DNA of 64,000 nucleotides from Moraxellaceae bacterium. Lineage in GTDB: Bacteria > Pseudomonadota > Gammaproteobacteria > Pseudomonadales > Moraxellaceae. The position numbers and the translations under genes are program-made. Of this stretch, positions 25,087 to 34,539 are shown one piece after another. The DNA lies in NCBI GenBank assembly GCA_030646295.1, contig JAUSND010000003.1, positions 372,001 through 436,000 on the forward strand, in the 5' to 3' direction. Every line of letters begins with the position of its first letter. Position 1 is the first letter of the stretch. A model generated the notes under the pieces. The model was given only the letters and a program-made list of their open reading frames with translations. It ran no database searches and was not told where the DNA came from.

Positions 25087-26391
25087 GTGAAACCGGTGTC
25101 TGTGGGTATTGTGGGCCTTGGTACGGTTGGTGGCGGTGCCTTCAACCTGCTCCGCGAGAATGCTGCTGAAATCAGCCGTCGTACCGGTCGTGACATTCGC
25201 GTGTCTCATATTGGCGTCCGTCGGGACAAGCCGGGGTATGACCTGTCCGGTACCCAGGTCAGCCAGGACATCTTTGCGGTCGTCAATGATCCTGCGATTG
25301 ATATCGTGGTAGAGGTTATTGGTGGCACTACTACCGCACGTGAAGTGGTGATGCAGTCGATTGCCAATGGCAAGCATGTCGTCACGGCGAACAAGGCGCT
25401 GCTGGCCGAGTATGGCAACGAGATTTTCGCTGCTGCAGAACAGAAGGGTGTCTATGTTGCCTTCGAGGCAGCGGTTGCCGGCGGCGTGCCCATCGTCAAG
25501 GTGATGCGTGAAGGTCTGGCCGCAAACCGTATCGAGTGGCTGGCCGGCATCATTAACGGCACCGGCAATTTCATCATGACCGAGATGCGTGAAAAGGGCC
25601 GTGACTTCTACGACGTTCTCAAGGAAGCGCAGGCACTGGGTTATGCCGAGGCTGATCCTACCTTTGATGTGGAAGGGATTGATGCAGCACACAAGCTGAC
25701 CATCCTTGCATCGCTGGCGTTTGGCATTCCACTGCAGTTCAAGAAGGCTTACACCGAAGGCATTACCAAGCTTACGCGTGATGATGTTGCTTATGCCGAG
25801 GAACTGGGTTTCCGCATCAAGCACCTTGGCATTGCCCGTCGCGTTGAAAAAGGTATCGAGTTACGCGTTCATCCCACGCTGATTCCGGCCGAGCGTCTGA
25901 TTGCCAATGTGAATGGCGTCAAGAATGCCGTGCTGGTGCAGTCGCAGCCGGTCGGGGCCACGCTTTACTATGGCTCGGGTGCTGGTGCCGGCCCGACAGC
26001 ATCGTCGATTGTCGCGGACATTGTCGATGTCGTGCGTGCCATGGGGTCTGACAACAGCACGTTTGTCCCTCATCTCGCCTTCCAGCCGGATGCCATCAGC
26101 GATACACCGATTCTGCCCATGGATGAAGTGGTGACGTCCTATTACCTGCGTCTGACCGCTAATGACCGTCCCGGTGTGCTCGCGGATGTGACACGTATCC
26201 TGTCGCAGCATGCCATCAGTATCGAAGCCATCCTGCAGAAACCGGCACACGAGGCTGGATCAGTGCCGGTCATCATTCTCACCAAGCCGGTGGTGGAACG
26301 TGAAATGAACCAGGCCATTGCTGAAATGGAAGCGCTGGATGATGTGATTGGAAAGGTGGTGCGCATCCGTCTTGAAAATCTGGATGCGTAA
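25087..26391 (+). CDS. hom: Homoserine dehydrogenase
   Basis: The NAD(P)-dependent enzyme reduces aspartate semialdehyde to homoserine for threonine and methionine synthesis. The product starts VKPVSVGIVGLGTVGGGAFN from a GTG at 25087 preceded by AGGTGAT; the longer frame from 24988 would overlap the promoter region and adds residues foreign to the family. This gives 434 residues, the Pseudomonas length. Visible features are the Rossmann GLGTVGGG, the catalytic region GGVPIVKVMREGLAANRI and GIINGTGNFIMTEM, ADPTFDVEGIDAAHKL, and a C-terminal ACT domain (TANDRPGVLADVTRILSQHA) that senses threonine. thrC follows after 77 bases. Confidence 0.96.
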   Translation: MKPVSVGIVGLGTVGGGAFNLLRENAAEISRRTGRDIRVSHIGVRRDKPGYDLSGTQVSQDIFAVVNDPAIDIVVEVIGGTTTAREVVMQSIANGKHVVTANKALLAEYGNEIFAAAEQKGVYVAFEAAVAGGVPIVKVMREGLAANRIEWLAGIINGTGNFIMTEMREKGRDFYDVLKEAQALGYAEADPTFDVEGIDAAHKLTILASLAFGIPLQFKKAYTEGITKLTRDDVAYAEELGFRIKHLGIARRVEKGIELRVHPTLIPAERLIANVNGVKNAVLVQSQPVGATLYYGSGAGAGPTASSIVADIVDVVRAMGSDNSTFVPHLAFQPDAISDTPILPMDEVVTSYYLRLTANDRPGVLADVTRILSQHAISIEAILQKPAHEAGSVPVIILTKPVVEREMNQAIAEMEALDDVIGKVVRIRLENLDA

Positions 26392-26468
26392 AACAACATG
26401 CCTCCCGGTTGAAATGAGGCATGGCGGATTTTGTGTAAACCTGAATTTTGCTTGAATAGAGAAACGAC

Positions 26469-27554
26469 ATGAACTTTGGCAACCGCTACACCGGCCTGAT
26501 CAACAAGTACCGTGACCATCTGCCAGTCTCTGACGACACGCGCCTGATTTCGCTGGGTGAGGGTAATACGCCGCTCATCAAGCTGCAGAATATTCCGAAG
26601 ATGATTGGCAAGGATGTCGACATTTATGTGAAGTATGAAGGTTTGAATCCCACCGGTTCCTTCAAGGACCGTGGCATGACCATGGCCGTGACCAAGGCGG
26701 TTGAAGCGGGCAGCAAGGCCATTATCTGCGCCTCGACGGGCAACACCTCGGCCGCTGCCGCTGCATACGCAGCCCGTGCCGGCATTACGGCATTCGTGCT
26801 GATTCCCGAAGGCAAGATTGCGATGGGCAAGCTGGCACAAGCCATGATGTATGGTGCTGTCACGCTGCAGATTCGTGGCAACTTTGACGAAGGCATGGAG
26901 CTGGTGAAGCAGGTTGCCGCACATGCACCCGTCACCATCGTGAACTCCATCAATCCCTACCGTCTGCAGGGCCAGAAGACAGCGGCGTTTGAAATTGTCG
27001 AAGAGCTGGGTTTCGCCCCGGACTTCCACTGCCTGCCGGTCGGCAATGCCGGCAACATCACGGCGCACTGGATGGGTTACAGCGAGTACCACGAGCGCGG
27101 TATCGTCAACAGCCGCCCGAAGATGGTGGGTTATCAGGCAGCCGGCTCCGCACCGTTCATGCGTGGCGGTCCTGTTGCCAACCCGGAAACCGTGGCCACG
27201 GCCATTCGTATCGGCAATCCGCAGTCCTGGGACAAGGCCTGGGAGCTGCAGAAGGTTTCCGGCGGCTGGTTCGATGAACTTGCCGATCAGGAAATCCTGG
27301 ATGCGCAGCGTTTGCTGGCCATGTACGAAGGCGTGTTCTGCGAGCCGGCTTCGGCTGCGTCGCTGGGTGGTGCCATTCGCGACATCAAGTCCGGCAAGAT
27401 TCCTGAGGGTTCCAAGGTGGTCTGTACCTTGACCGGTAACGGCCTCAAGGATCCGGATACCGCAATTGGCCAGTGCAGCAATGCTGTGCTCAAGACCATT
27501 GATGCCACGCTGGATCAGGTCAAGGACGCGATCCTCAAGTCGATGGCGGGCTGA
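26469..27554 (+). CDS. thrC: Threonine synthase
   Basis: The 361-residue PLP enzyme converts O-phosphohomoserine to threonine. The PLP lysine is K66 in [17 protein letters not shown]. Other fold-type II features are [20 protein letters not shown], the phosphate-binding [16 protein letters not shown] and the C-terminal [14 protein letters not shown]. The short length and lack of an N-terminal helical domain place it in the class found in Pseudomonas and Bacillus rather than the longer E. coli type. It ends at a strong terminator, so hom-thrC form an operon. Confidence 0.96.
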   Translation: MNFGNRYTGLINKYRDHLPVSDDTRLISLGEGNTPLIKLQNIPKMIGKDVDIYVKYEGLNPTGSFKDRGMTMAVTKAVEAGSKAIICASTGNTSAAAAAYAARAGITAFVLIPEGKIAMGKLAQAMMYGAVTLQIRGNFDEGMELVKQVAAHAPVTIVNSINPYRLQGQKTAAFEIVEELGFAPDFHCLPVGNAGNITAHWMGYSEYHERGIVNSRPKMVGYQAAGSAPFMRGGPVANPETVATAIRIGNPQSWDKAWELQKVSGGWFDELADQEILDAQRLLAMYEGVFCEPASAASLGGAIRDIKSGKIPEGSKVVCTLTGNGLKDPDTAIGQCSNAVLKTIDATLDQVKDAILKSMAG

Positions 27555-27568
27555 GTGCGTTATCGCTG

Positions 27569-27600
27569 AAAAGGCCCGGCAATGCCGGGCCTTTTGCTTT
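27569..27600 (+). terminator. Terminator of hom-thrC
   Basis: AAAAGGCCCGGC (27569-27580) pairs with GCCGGGCCTTTT (27584-27595) around AAT, followed by GCTTT. Confidence 0.9.
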
Positions 27601-27671
27601 CTGGTCTCCCTGAGTTCCTTTCATCGGTTGCCCGGAACCACCTTACTGCTGCTGAAGGGGCTCCCTGTAAT

Positions 27672-29420
27672 ATGTCCGGCATGAAGAAAATCCTGCGCAC
27701 CCGCGACACCCCTGCGATTCCTGTTGAGTTGAGTGGCATCCATCCTGTGCTCGCAGGCATTTATGCTGCTCGCGGGGTACGTTCGTCAGATCAGCTTGTG
27801 CGAAGCCTGCAGGGCCTGCACAAGCCATTGCTCAAGGGTATGGAGACGGCCCTGGGTCTTCTGGCGACGGCCCTGCGCCAGAACCGGCGGATTCTTGTCG
27901 TCGGCGATTTTGATGCGGATGGCGCGACCAGTACGGTCCTGGTGGTGCGTGCCCTGCGTGCGATGGGGGCAGGACAGGTAGATTACCTCGTGCCCAACCG
28001 TTTCACTTATGGCTACGGCCTCACGCCCGAAATTGTTGAGCTGGCACGTGCGACCAGATCACCGGATCTGATTGTGACGGTCGATAACGGGATTTCCAGT
28101 ATTGAAGGCGTGGCAGCCGCCAATGCACTGGGAATGCAGGTGCTGATTACCGATCACCATCTGCCGGGTGCTGTACTGCCAGATGCAGCTGCCATCCTCA
28201 ATCCCAATCAGCCAGGCTGTGACTTTCCCAGCAAACACCTTGCCGGTGTCGGCGTGGCGTTTTATTTGATGTCCCGGCTGCGTACCCATCTGAAAGAGCA
28301 GGGCTGGTTCGTGGAGAAGGGTATTCCCGAGCCGGTAATGGCGGAGTATCTGGATCTGGTGGCATTGGGTACGGTGGCGGATGTGGTGCCGCTGGATGCC
28401 AATAACCGCGTGCTGGTGCATCAGGGGCTGGCGCGCATTCGTGCAGGCCGTTGTCGCCCGGGTATTTCGGCATTGCTGGCCATTGCCGGTAAAAGTCCTG
28501 CGCAACTGGTGGCCACTGATTTAGGCTTTCAGGTTGCCCCGCGTCTGAATGCGGCAGGACGTCTTGATGACATGTCACATGGTATCGAGTGCTTGCTGAC
28601 GGACTCTCCGGATCTGGCGGCGCAATTTGCAGCGGAGCTGGATGGCCTGAATGTCGAGCGCCGGCAGATCGAGGGCAACATGCAGAATGAAGCCATGCAT
28701 GTGCTGAAGACGTTCGCGCTCGACAAGACTGCGCTGCCATTCGGGCTGGCCCTGTTTCATCGTGACTGGCATCAGGGCGTGATCGGCATTCTTGCGGGTC
28801 GTCTGAAGGAGCGCTTCCATCGTCCTGTCATTGCCTTTGCTCCTGGCGACAAGGCAGGTCTTGAGCTTAAAGGGTCGGCACGCTCCATTCCCGGCGTACA
28901 TATACGGGATGTGCTGGACTCGGTGGCCGCCAGAAATCCGGGGCTCATTACCCGGTTTGGTGGCCATGCGATGGCCGCGGGCCTGTCCCTGCCTGCGGTT
29001 CATCTGGAGGACTTCCGGGCAGCCTTCAATGCAGCGGTGCGCGAAGTAGTGGACCCTCGTGACCTTGAGCCGGTGTTGTACTCGGACGGGGAGTTGCCTT
29101 CCGAGTGTTTTACCGAGCCGTTTGCCGACATGTTGCGTGAGGCGGGTCCGTGGGGGCAGGCGTTCCCTGAGCCGCTGTTTCACGGCGATTTCCTTTGCCT
29201 GGAGCAGAGGGTACTGAAAGAAAAGCATCTCAAGCTGAGTGTTGCGCATCCAGCCTCTAACCGGATATTCGATGCCATCGCCTTCAATATCGATACGGAG
29301 CAATGGCCCAATAAAGCCAAAACGGTGCGGCTGGCTTATCGCCTGGACATCAATGAGTTTCGTGGCAGTCGCTCCCTGCAACTGCGGGTGGAGTACATGG
29401 AGCCAGTTAAAAAAGATTAA
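27672..29420 (+). CDS. recJ: Single-stranded-DNA-specific exonuclease RecJ
   Basis: The 5'-to-3' exonuclease of the RecF and mismatch-repair pathways; 582 residues from the ATG at 27672 (a nearby ATG at 27681 is an alternative). DHH-family motifs are clear: motif I ILVVGDFDADGATSTVLVVR, motif II DLIVTVDNGISS, motif III LITDHHLPGAVLPDAAAILN, motif IV EYLDLVALGTVADVVPL, and the DHHA1 GGHAMAAGLSL. The OB-like C-terminal domain is present (VAHPASNRIFDAIAFN). The open frame reaches back into the thrC terminator, so upstream starts were rejected. A small AT-rich pocket follows the stop (29421-29460). Confidence 0.96.
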   Translation: MSGMKKILRTRDTPAIPVELSGIHPVLAGIYAARGVRSSDQLVRSLQGLHKPLLKGMETALGLLATALRQNRRILVVGDFDADGATSTVLVVRALRAMGAGQVDYLVPNRFTYGYGLTPEIVELARATRSPDLIVTVDNGISSIEGVAAANALGMQVLITDHHLPGAVLPDAAAILNPNQPGCDFPSKHLAGVGVAFYLMSRLRTHLKEQGWFVEKGIPEPVMAEYLDLVALGTVADVVPLDANNRVLVHQGLARIRAGRCRPGISALLAIAGKSPAQLVATDLGFQVAPRLNAAGRLDDMSHGIECLLTDSPDLAAQFAAELDGLNVERRQIEGNMQNEAMHVLKTFALDKTALPFGLALFHRDWHQGVIGILAGRLKERFHRPVIAFAPGDKAGLELKGSARSIPGVHIRDVLDSVAARNPGLITRFGGHAMAAGLSLPAVHLEDFRAAFNAAVREVVDPRDLEPVLYSDGELPSECFTEPFADMLREAGPWGQAFPEPLFHGDFLCLEQRVLKEKHLKLSVAHPASNRIFDAIAFNIDTEQWPNKAKTVRLAYRLDINEFRGSRSLQLRVEYMEPVKKD

Positions 29421-29550
29421 CTATATGATTTATATAGGAATAGCTTTTTTGATTTACAGCCCGTAACCATCTTTTCTCCCGGTTAAGGCTGTTTTCGGTT
29501 AATATTTGATCACCGGTCTGGAGTCTTTCGGGCTCTTGCGAACCGGCTAG

Positions 29551-29592
29551 CCGTCCGGGTCCTGATTTCACCATTGGGCTTGTCCCGGACGG
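29551..29592 (+). promoter_or_regulatory. Inverted repeat in the leader of the 48-residue gene
   Basis: CCGTCCGGG (29551-29559) pairs with CCCGGACGG (29584-29592) across a 24-base loop. It ends 25 bases before the start codon at 29618. It could be an mRNA structure that controls translation; no T-run follows. Confidence 0.35.
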
Positions 29593-29617
29593 TACGACTG
29601 AAATCTGGAGAATGATC

Positions 29618-29764
29618 ATGTTGACCCTGCGTGTAGCTGCCCGGACCTTGTCCGTGAGCGTGCTGGCAGCTGCGATGACTTATGGCACTATTGTTGTTAC
29701 CTTTTTCAATGATTCAACACGTCAGGGTGTCAATGCACCTGCCAGTGTTGAACCATGGTCCTGA
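29618..29764 (+). CDS. Small single-span membrane protein of 48 residues, unknown
   Basis: A GGAG ribosome-binding site lies seven bases before the ATG. The product begins MLTLRVAARTLSVSVLAAAM and continues TYGTIVVTFFNDSTRQGVNA, ending PASVEPWS. It has a short basic N-terminus, one hydrophobic segment of about 20 residues (LSVSVLAAAMTYGTIVVTFF), and a polar tail, so it is either a small inner-membrane protein or a secreted peptide. The gene is flanked by a leader hairpin and a terminator-like hairpin, which supports an independent unit. I recognise no family. It lies between recJ and prfB, filling most of an otherwise empty 485-base gap. Confidence 0.5.
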   Translation: MLTLRVAARTLSVSVLAAAMTYGTIVVTFFNDSTRQGVNAPASVEPWS

Positions 29765-29812
29765 CGTCGCTCAGGAAGTAAGTCGTCCGCAGGCACAATG
29801 AGTCCTGCCCCG

Positions 29813-29834
29813 ACCGGCCGCTGATGCGGCCGGT
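29813..29834 (+). terminator. Terminator-like hairpin before prfB
   Basis: ACCGGCCGC (29813-29821) pairs with GCGGCCGGT (29826-29834) around TGAT, followed by the T-rich TCCGTTTCT. It probably ends the 48-residue gene. A TACAAT at 29866-29871 just downstream could be the prfB -10 box. Confidence 0.6.
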
Positions 29835-29905
29835 TCCGTTTCTGGCTGGCCGCTGCGGTATCCGGTACAATCCGCGCCCTTGTCCATCCGCCACTGATTT
29901 TTTCC

Positions 29906-31001
29906 ATGGAAATCAATCCCTACCTGAACCGCATCAAGGACCTTTCCGAGCGCTCTTCATCGCTCAGGGGGTATCTTTGACTACGATCTGAAGAAAGAAC
30001 GCCTCGAAGAGGTCATGCGCGAACTCGAAGACCCCACCCTCTGGAATGAGCCTGAGAAAGCCCAGGCCATTGGCAAGGAGCGTGTCGATCTCGAAGGGGT
30101 GGTGCTGACCCTCGATAACCTCGATAGCGGCCTGGTGGATGCGAAGGAACTGCTGGATCTGGCAGTTGAAGAGGATGATGAAGGCACGTTGAATGATGTG
30201 ACCGCTGAACTCGATGGCCTGGAAAAGTCCGTGGCTGATCTTGAGTTCCGTCGCATGTTCTCCGGTGAGATGGACCCGAGTAACTGCTTTATCGACATTC
30301 AGGCCGGTGCCGGTGGTACCGAAGCCCAGGACTGGGCCAGCATGCTGTTCCGTATGTACCTGCGCTGGATTGATCGTCACGGCTTCAAGGGCGAGATCAT
30401 GGAAGTCTCCGATGGTGAAGTCGCCGGCATCAAGTCGGCCACCATCCGCGTTGAAGGTGCGTATGCCTTTGGCTGGCTGCGTACCGAAACCGGCGTGCAC
30501 CGCCTGGTGCGCAAGTCGCCATACGACTCGGGCAACCGTCGTCATACGTCGTTTTCGTCAGTGTTCGTCTCGCCGGAAGTGGATGACAATATCGAGATCG
30601 ATATCAATCCGTCCGATGTGCGCACCGATACCTACCGTGCTTCCGGCGCAGGCGGTCAGCACATCAACAAGACCGACTCGGCCGTGCGTTTGACGCACGT
30701 TCCTACCAATACCGTGGTGGCCGTGCAGAACGAGCGTTCACAGCATGCCAACCGTGACCGCGCCTGGAAGCTCCTGCGCGCCAAGCTGTATGAGCTGGAA
30801 GTGCTGAAGCGCAATGCCAGCAAGCAGGCACTGGAGGAAACCAAGTCGGATGTGGGCTGGGGCAGCCAGATCCGCTCTTATGTGCTGGACCAGTCGCGTG
30901 TGAAGGATCTGCGCAGCAATATTGAAAGCTCCAATCCCAATGCGGTGCTGGATGGTGATCTCGACGAGTTCATCCAGGCCTCGCTGAAGATGGGCTTGTA
31001 A
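29906..31001 (+). CDS. prfB: Peptide chain release factor 2 (programmed +1 frameshift)
   Basis: RF2 reads UGA and UAA stop codons. The 24-codon first frame ([20 protein letters not shown] then RGYL) ends at the in-frame TGA 29978-29980. After a +1 slip at CTT, reading resumes at 29979 with [19 protein letters not shown] and runs to 31001, giving 364 residues, close to E. coli RF2 (365). The GGQ peptidyl-hydrolysis motif is present in [19 protein letters not shown]. The stop-recognition tripeptide, SPF in E. coli RF2, reads SPY here ([16 protein letters not shown]). lysS follows after 85 bases, an arrangement conserved with E. coli. Confidence 0.97.
29966..29981 (+). promoter_or_regulatory. 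prfB: Programmed +1 frameshift site in prfB
   Basis: AGGGGG, TAT, CTT, TGA and C follow one another exactly as in the E. coli RF2 site. The AGGGGG acts as an internal Shine-Dalgarno sequence, CTT is the slippery codon, and TGAC is a weak stop context. When RF2 is scarce the ribosome slips and more RF2 is made, an autoregulatory loop. Confidence 0.96.
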
Positions 31002-31086
31002 AAGGCCTGGCCAGCAGTCTCGTCAAAAACGGTTTGTGATTTTTTCTCCCCTCCTGTGGGCGGGGAGAGCAAAAAGGTAGAAGCAC

Positions 31087-32604
31087 ATGAGTGAGCAGGC
31101 GCAAAACCCCGAAGTCCATGTTGACGTGAACAAGCTGATTACCGAGCGCAAGCAGAAGCTCTCGGAAATCCGTAACACGCAAAAGGTAGCCTTTCCCAAT
31201 GATTTTCGCCGGGACGCCGTTGCCACTGATTTGCATGAGAAGTTTGGCGAGCAGGAAAACGAGGTGCTGGAAGCGGAGAAGCAGTACTTCTCCATCGCCG
31301 GCCGCATCATGCTTAAGCGCATCATGGGCAAGGCCAGCTTTACCACCATCCAGGACATGTCGGGCCGCATCCAGCTCTATATTTCCCGCGAGGCCGTGGG
31401 CGAAGAGGTTTATAACCACTTCAAGAAATGGGATATGGGCGACATCGTCGGTGCCCGTGGTTATGTGTTCAAGACCAAGACCGGTGAGCTTTCCCTGCAT
31501 GTGGAAGAGTTGCGGTTACTGACCAAGTCACTGCGCCCGCTGCCCGACAAGTTTCATGGTATCGCCGACCAGGAACTTAAGTATCGCCAGCGTTATGTTG
31601 ATCTCATCATGAGTGAGGATACACGCCGTGCTTTCCGTATTCGTTCGCAGGTGGTTGATGGTATTCGCCGGTTCATGACGGGCCGTGATTTCATGGAAGT
31701 GGAAACGCCCATGATGCATGTGATTCCCGGTGGTGCAGCGGCCAAGCCATTCACCACGCATCACAATGCCCTCGATATGCCGCTCTTTCTGCGCATTGCT
31801 CCGGAGCTTTATCTCAAGCGTCTGGTAGTGGGTGGTTTCGAGCGCGTATTTGAAGTGAACCGCAACTTCCGTAATGAAGGCGTGTCGGCCCGCCATAATC
31901 CAGAATTCACCATGATCGAGTTCTACATGGCGTATGCGGATTATCGCGACCTTATGGATCTTACCGAAGACATGCTGCGTACCCTGGCTGAAAACATCCT
32001 CGGCAAGACCGAAGTTGACTATCAGGGCGAGGTTTATGATTTCGGTGCAAAGTTCACCCGAATGTCCATGGTGGACTCCATCCTGAAATACAATCTTGAT
32101 CTGACGCGTGAACAGCTTTGGGATCGGGACCGGGCGGCAGAAATCGTTCGCGGCAAGCTGAAGATGGATGTGAAGCCGATCTGGGGTATTGGCAAGCTGC
32201 AGACCCTCATCTTTGAAGAGACGGTGGAAACCCAGTTACGCCAGCCGACGTTCATTACCGAATACCCGGCGGAGGTGTCACCGCTGGCGCGTCGCAATGA
32301 TGACAATGAGTTCATCACCGACCGTTTCGAGTTCTTTATTGGTGGTCGTGAAATTGCCAACGGTTTCTCGGAGCTTAATGATCCTGAAGATCAGGCTGAG
32401 CGCTTCCACCAGCAGGTGCGTGAAATGGATGCCGGTGATGATGAAGCCATGCACTATGACGCCGACTACATCCGTGCGCTGGAGTATGGTCTGCCTCCAA
32501 CGGCAGGGCAGGGCATCGGCATTGACCGTCTGGTGATGCTGTTTGCCAACGCCCCGAGCATCCGTGATGTGATCCTGTTCCCGCATATGCGTCCGGAACA
32601 CTGA
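31087..32604 (+). CDS. lysS: Lysyl-tRNA synthetase (class II)
   Basis: The 505-residue enzyme has an N-terminal OB-fold anticodon-binding domain ([40 protein letters not shown]) and a class II catalytic core: motif 1 near [19 protein letters not shown], motif 2 in [20 protein letters not shown], and motif 3 in [17 protein letters not shown]. Length equals E. coli LysS. The ATG has an AGGTAGAAG ribosome-binding sequence. It is probably co-transcribed with prfB and ends at a very long hairpin. Confidence 0.98.
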   Translation: MSEQAQNPEVHVDVNKLITERKQKLSEIRNTQKVAFPNDFRRDAVATDLHEKFGEQENEVLEAEKQYFSIAGRIMLKRIMGKASFTTIQDMSGRIQLYISREAVGEEVYNHFKKWDMGDIVGARGYVFKTKTGELSLHVEELRLLTKSLRPLPDKFHGIADQELKYRQRYVDLIMSEDTRRAFRIRSQVVDGIRRFMTGRDFMEVETPMMHVIPGGAAAKPFTTHHNALDMPLFLRIAPELYLKRLVVGGFERVFEVNRNFRNEGVSARHNPEFTMIEFYMAYADYRDLMDLTEDMLRTLAENILGKTEVDYQGEVYDFGAKFTRMSMVDSILKYNLDLTREQLWDRDRAAEIVRGKLKMDVKPIWGIGKLQTLIFEETVETQLRQPTFITEYPAEVSPLARRNDDNEFITDRFEFFIGGREIANGFSELNDPEDQAERFHQQVREMDAGDDEAMHYDADYIRALEYGLPPTAGQGIGIDRLVMLFANAPSIRDVILFPHMRPEH

Positions 32605-32615
32605 GATCTGACCTG

Positions 32616-32656
32616 GCCAATAAAAAAGGTGACTTGCAGTCACCTTTTTTATTGGC
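32616..32656 (+). terminator. Long terminator hairpin after lysS
   Basis: A perfect 19-bp stem, from GCCAATAAAAAAGGTGACT (32616-32634) to AGTCACCTTTTTTATTGGC (32638-32656), encloses a TGC loop. The lower part is an A-run facing a T-run. Confidence 0.93.
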
Positions 32657-32792
32657 GTTGTAGAGGCAGGTCTGGTTAGCTTGCCTGACCAATGGTGCGG
32701 GCGCCGGGGTCAATCATCCCGTCGCGAACCTGCCTATGATGGCATTACAACAACAATACTGGGTGGCTTTGCCACAACACCGGGAGTCGCTA

Positions 32793-33908
32793 ATGTCTCT
32801 GATTTCATCTGTCCGGCTGCTGGCGGCTGTTACCTTGCTGGGGGGGGCATCGACCCTGTCCGCGCGAACAATTGATGTCGAGGGGGTAAAGCTTACCCTG
32901 CCGACAGCGGCCCAGTTTGCAGAGGCAACCGGCATCAAGCCCTTTGACAAGCCGCTCAATATCCGTGTCTGCATCTTTGATCCTGTGGGTAATAATGGTC
33001 CTGCGGTTCAGTATGCCAAGGACATGATTCTCGAGGCTCGCCGCTGGAACGTGTTTATTGAGGTCAAGCCGTATACCGATGAGCGTGTGGCCGCTGAAGA
33101 CTTCAAGGCCGGGCAGTGTGATGCTGCGGCAATCTCCACTTTGCGTGCCAAGCAGTTCAATCACTTTATCGGCAGTCTGGATTCGGTTGGCTCCATCCGG
33201 AATTATGACCAGATGCGATCGGTAATGCGGGTGCTCTATACCAATCCCAAGGTTGCCCCCATGATGATCAGTGGCTCCTACCAGATTGGTGGTGTGGTGC
33301 CACTGGGTGCTGTGTATGTGATGGTCAATGATCGGAAGATCGATTCCATCGAGAAGGCCGCCGGCAAGAAAGTCGCCGTGCTGGAGTGGGACAAGTCACA
33401 GGCAAGAATGGTGCAGCAACTGGGTGCCCAGCCTGTTGCCTCTGACATCACCAATTTTGCCGGCAAGTTCAATAATGGTCAGGTTGATATTATTGCTGCC
33501 CCAGCGATTGCATTCAGACCTCTGGAGCTGTATCGCGGTCTTGGTGAAAAGGGGGCTGTATATCGTCTGCCGCTGGCCATGATGACGGGATCCATCGTTT
33601 TCAATCGTGACAAGTTCATCAAGGAAGTCCCGGATCTGGATGACAAGCTTCAGAAAATCAGGAACTTCGCGATTGGTTATCTTGAGCAGGCCTATTCCCT
33701 GATTGATATGGTGGAAAAGGATATTCCGGAAAAATACTGGATGGATTTGTCTGATGCAGACAAGGAGAAGTACTTCAAGATGATGCGTGAAGCACGCCTG
33801 CAGCTGACAAAGGAAGGCGTTTATGATCCGCGCATGATGGGCTTGCTCAAGCGAGTGCGCTGCAAGCATGAGCCTCAGAATGCCGAGTGTTCACTCAAGG
33901 ATGAATAA
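32793..33908 (+). CDS. Periplasmic solute-binding-like protein (DUF6091 type)
   Basis: The 371-residue product has a signal peptide (MSLISSVRLLAAVTLLGGAS, cut near LSA) and a body that resembles periplasmic binding proteins: LNIRVCIFDPVGNNGPAVQY, EARRWNVFIEVKPYTDERVA, AEDFKAGQCDAAAISTLRAK, and AAGKKVAVLEWDKSQARMV. The central YDQMRSVMRVLYTNPKVAPM region lies between two lobes. Its C-terminus is helical (EKYFKMMREARLQLTKEGVY) and may bind a partner. I associate this with DUF6091, whose substrate is unknown. No permease gene is adjacent, so it may act with a distant RND or TRAP-type system. The ATG at 32793 has a GGGAG ribosome-binding site. Confidence 0.72.
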   Translation: MSLISSVRLLAAVTLLGGASTLSARTIDVEGVKLTLPTAAQFAEATGIKPFDKPLNIRVCIFDPVGNNGPAVQYAKDMILEARRWNVFIEVKPYTDERVAAEDFKAGQCDAAAISTLRAKQFNHFIGSLDSVGSIRNYDQMRSVMRVLYTNPKVAPMMISGSYQIGGVVPLGAVYVMVNDRKIDSIEKAAGKKVAVLEWDKSQARMVQQLGAQPVASDITNFAGKFNNGQVDIIAAPAIAFRPLELYRGLGEKGAVYRLPLAMMTGSIVFNRDKFIKEVPDLDDKLQKIRNFAIGYLEQAYSLIDMVEKDIPEKYWMDLSDADKEKYFKMMREARLQLTKEGVYDPRMMGLLKRVRCKHEPQNAECSLKDE

Positions 33909-33942
33909 CAACCTGGGTTGAGGCCTCTGGCTGGAAATTAAT

Positions 33943-33973
33943 AAAAGCGATACCTGTCAGGGGTATCGCTTTT
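33943..33973 (+). terminator. Terminator after the solute-binding-like gene
   Basis: AAAAGCGATACC (33943-33954) pairs with GGTATCGCTTTT (33962-33973) around a seven-base loop, followed by more T. Confidence 0.88.
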
Positions 33974-34061
33974 TTAATGGGTAAATTTTGTGTAACAGGT
34001 ACGGTAAGTATCGTGAGCTGCAGCTAGGCTGTAAGTTCTTTCTCGCTGGCAGGAGAGCATC

Positions 34062-34466
34062 ATGGGATTACTGGATGGTATTGGCAGCATGCTGGGTGGC
34101 GCCCAGGCTGGCGGTAGTGGTGGCGACATCATGGCTGTGGCACAGCAATTATTGGGACAGGCCGGAGGTCTGGAGGGGTTATTGAAGAAGTTTCAGGAGA
34201 ACGGTCTGGGTGAGGTGGCGGCATCCTGGGTTGGAAAGGGCCAGAACCTCCCCATTTCAGCTGAGCAGATCCAGAAGGTTCTGGGCAATGAGCAGATGGC
34301 AGCAATCGCCAGCAAGTTGGGGGTTGATCCTCAACAGGCCTCGACGCAGTTGGCCCAGATGCTGCCGGGTCTGGTTGACAAGCTGACGCCTGATGGCCAG
34401 GTGGCCCAGGGTGGCGATCTGCTGGCGCAGGGAGCCAATCTGCTCAAGGGGTTCATGAGGAGTTGA
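34062..34466 (+). CDS. YidB family (DUF937) protein
   Basis: The 134-residue product starts MGLLDGIGSMLGGAQAGGSG and contains GLEGLLKKFQENGLGEVAAS, WVGKGQNLPISAEQIQKVLG and LAQMLPGLVDKLTPDG, the DUF937/YidB pattern of repeated helices. No signal peptide. Function in the family is unknown. A GGAGAG ribosome-binding site precedes the ATG. The gene stands alone between terminators. Confidence 0.87.
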   Translation: MGLLDGIGSMLGGAQAGGSGGDIMAVAQQLLGQAGGLEGLLKKFQENGLGEVAASWVGKGQNLPISAEQIQKVLGNEQMAAIASKLGVDPQQASTQLAQMLPGLVDKLTPDGQVAQGGDLLAQGANLLKGFMRS

Positions 34467-34504
34467 CGATCATGCATGGATAACCATGCTTGTAGTTATG
34501 AACT

Positions 34505-34539
34505 AGCCGATGGGGGCCGAGAAACGGTGCCCGTCGGCT
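34505..34539. terminator. Terminator between the YidB-like and DMT genes
   Basis: AGCCGATGGG (34505-34514) pairs with CCCGTCGGCT (34530-34539) with one wobble, across a 15-base loop, followed by TATTTATT. It touches the stop codon of the convergent DMT gene. Confidence 0.65.

Noticed and set aside
26398-26422. ATGCCTC/GAGGCAT hairpin between hom and thrC
   Set aside because: Only seven base pairs with an 11-base loop and no T-run. Not convincing as an attenuator or terminator.
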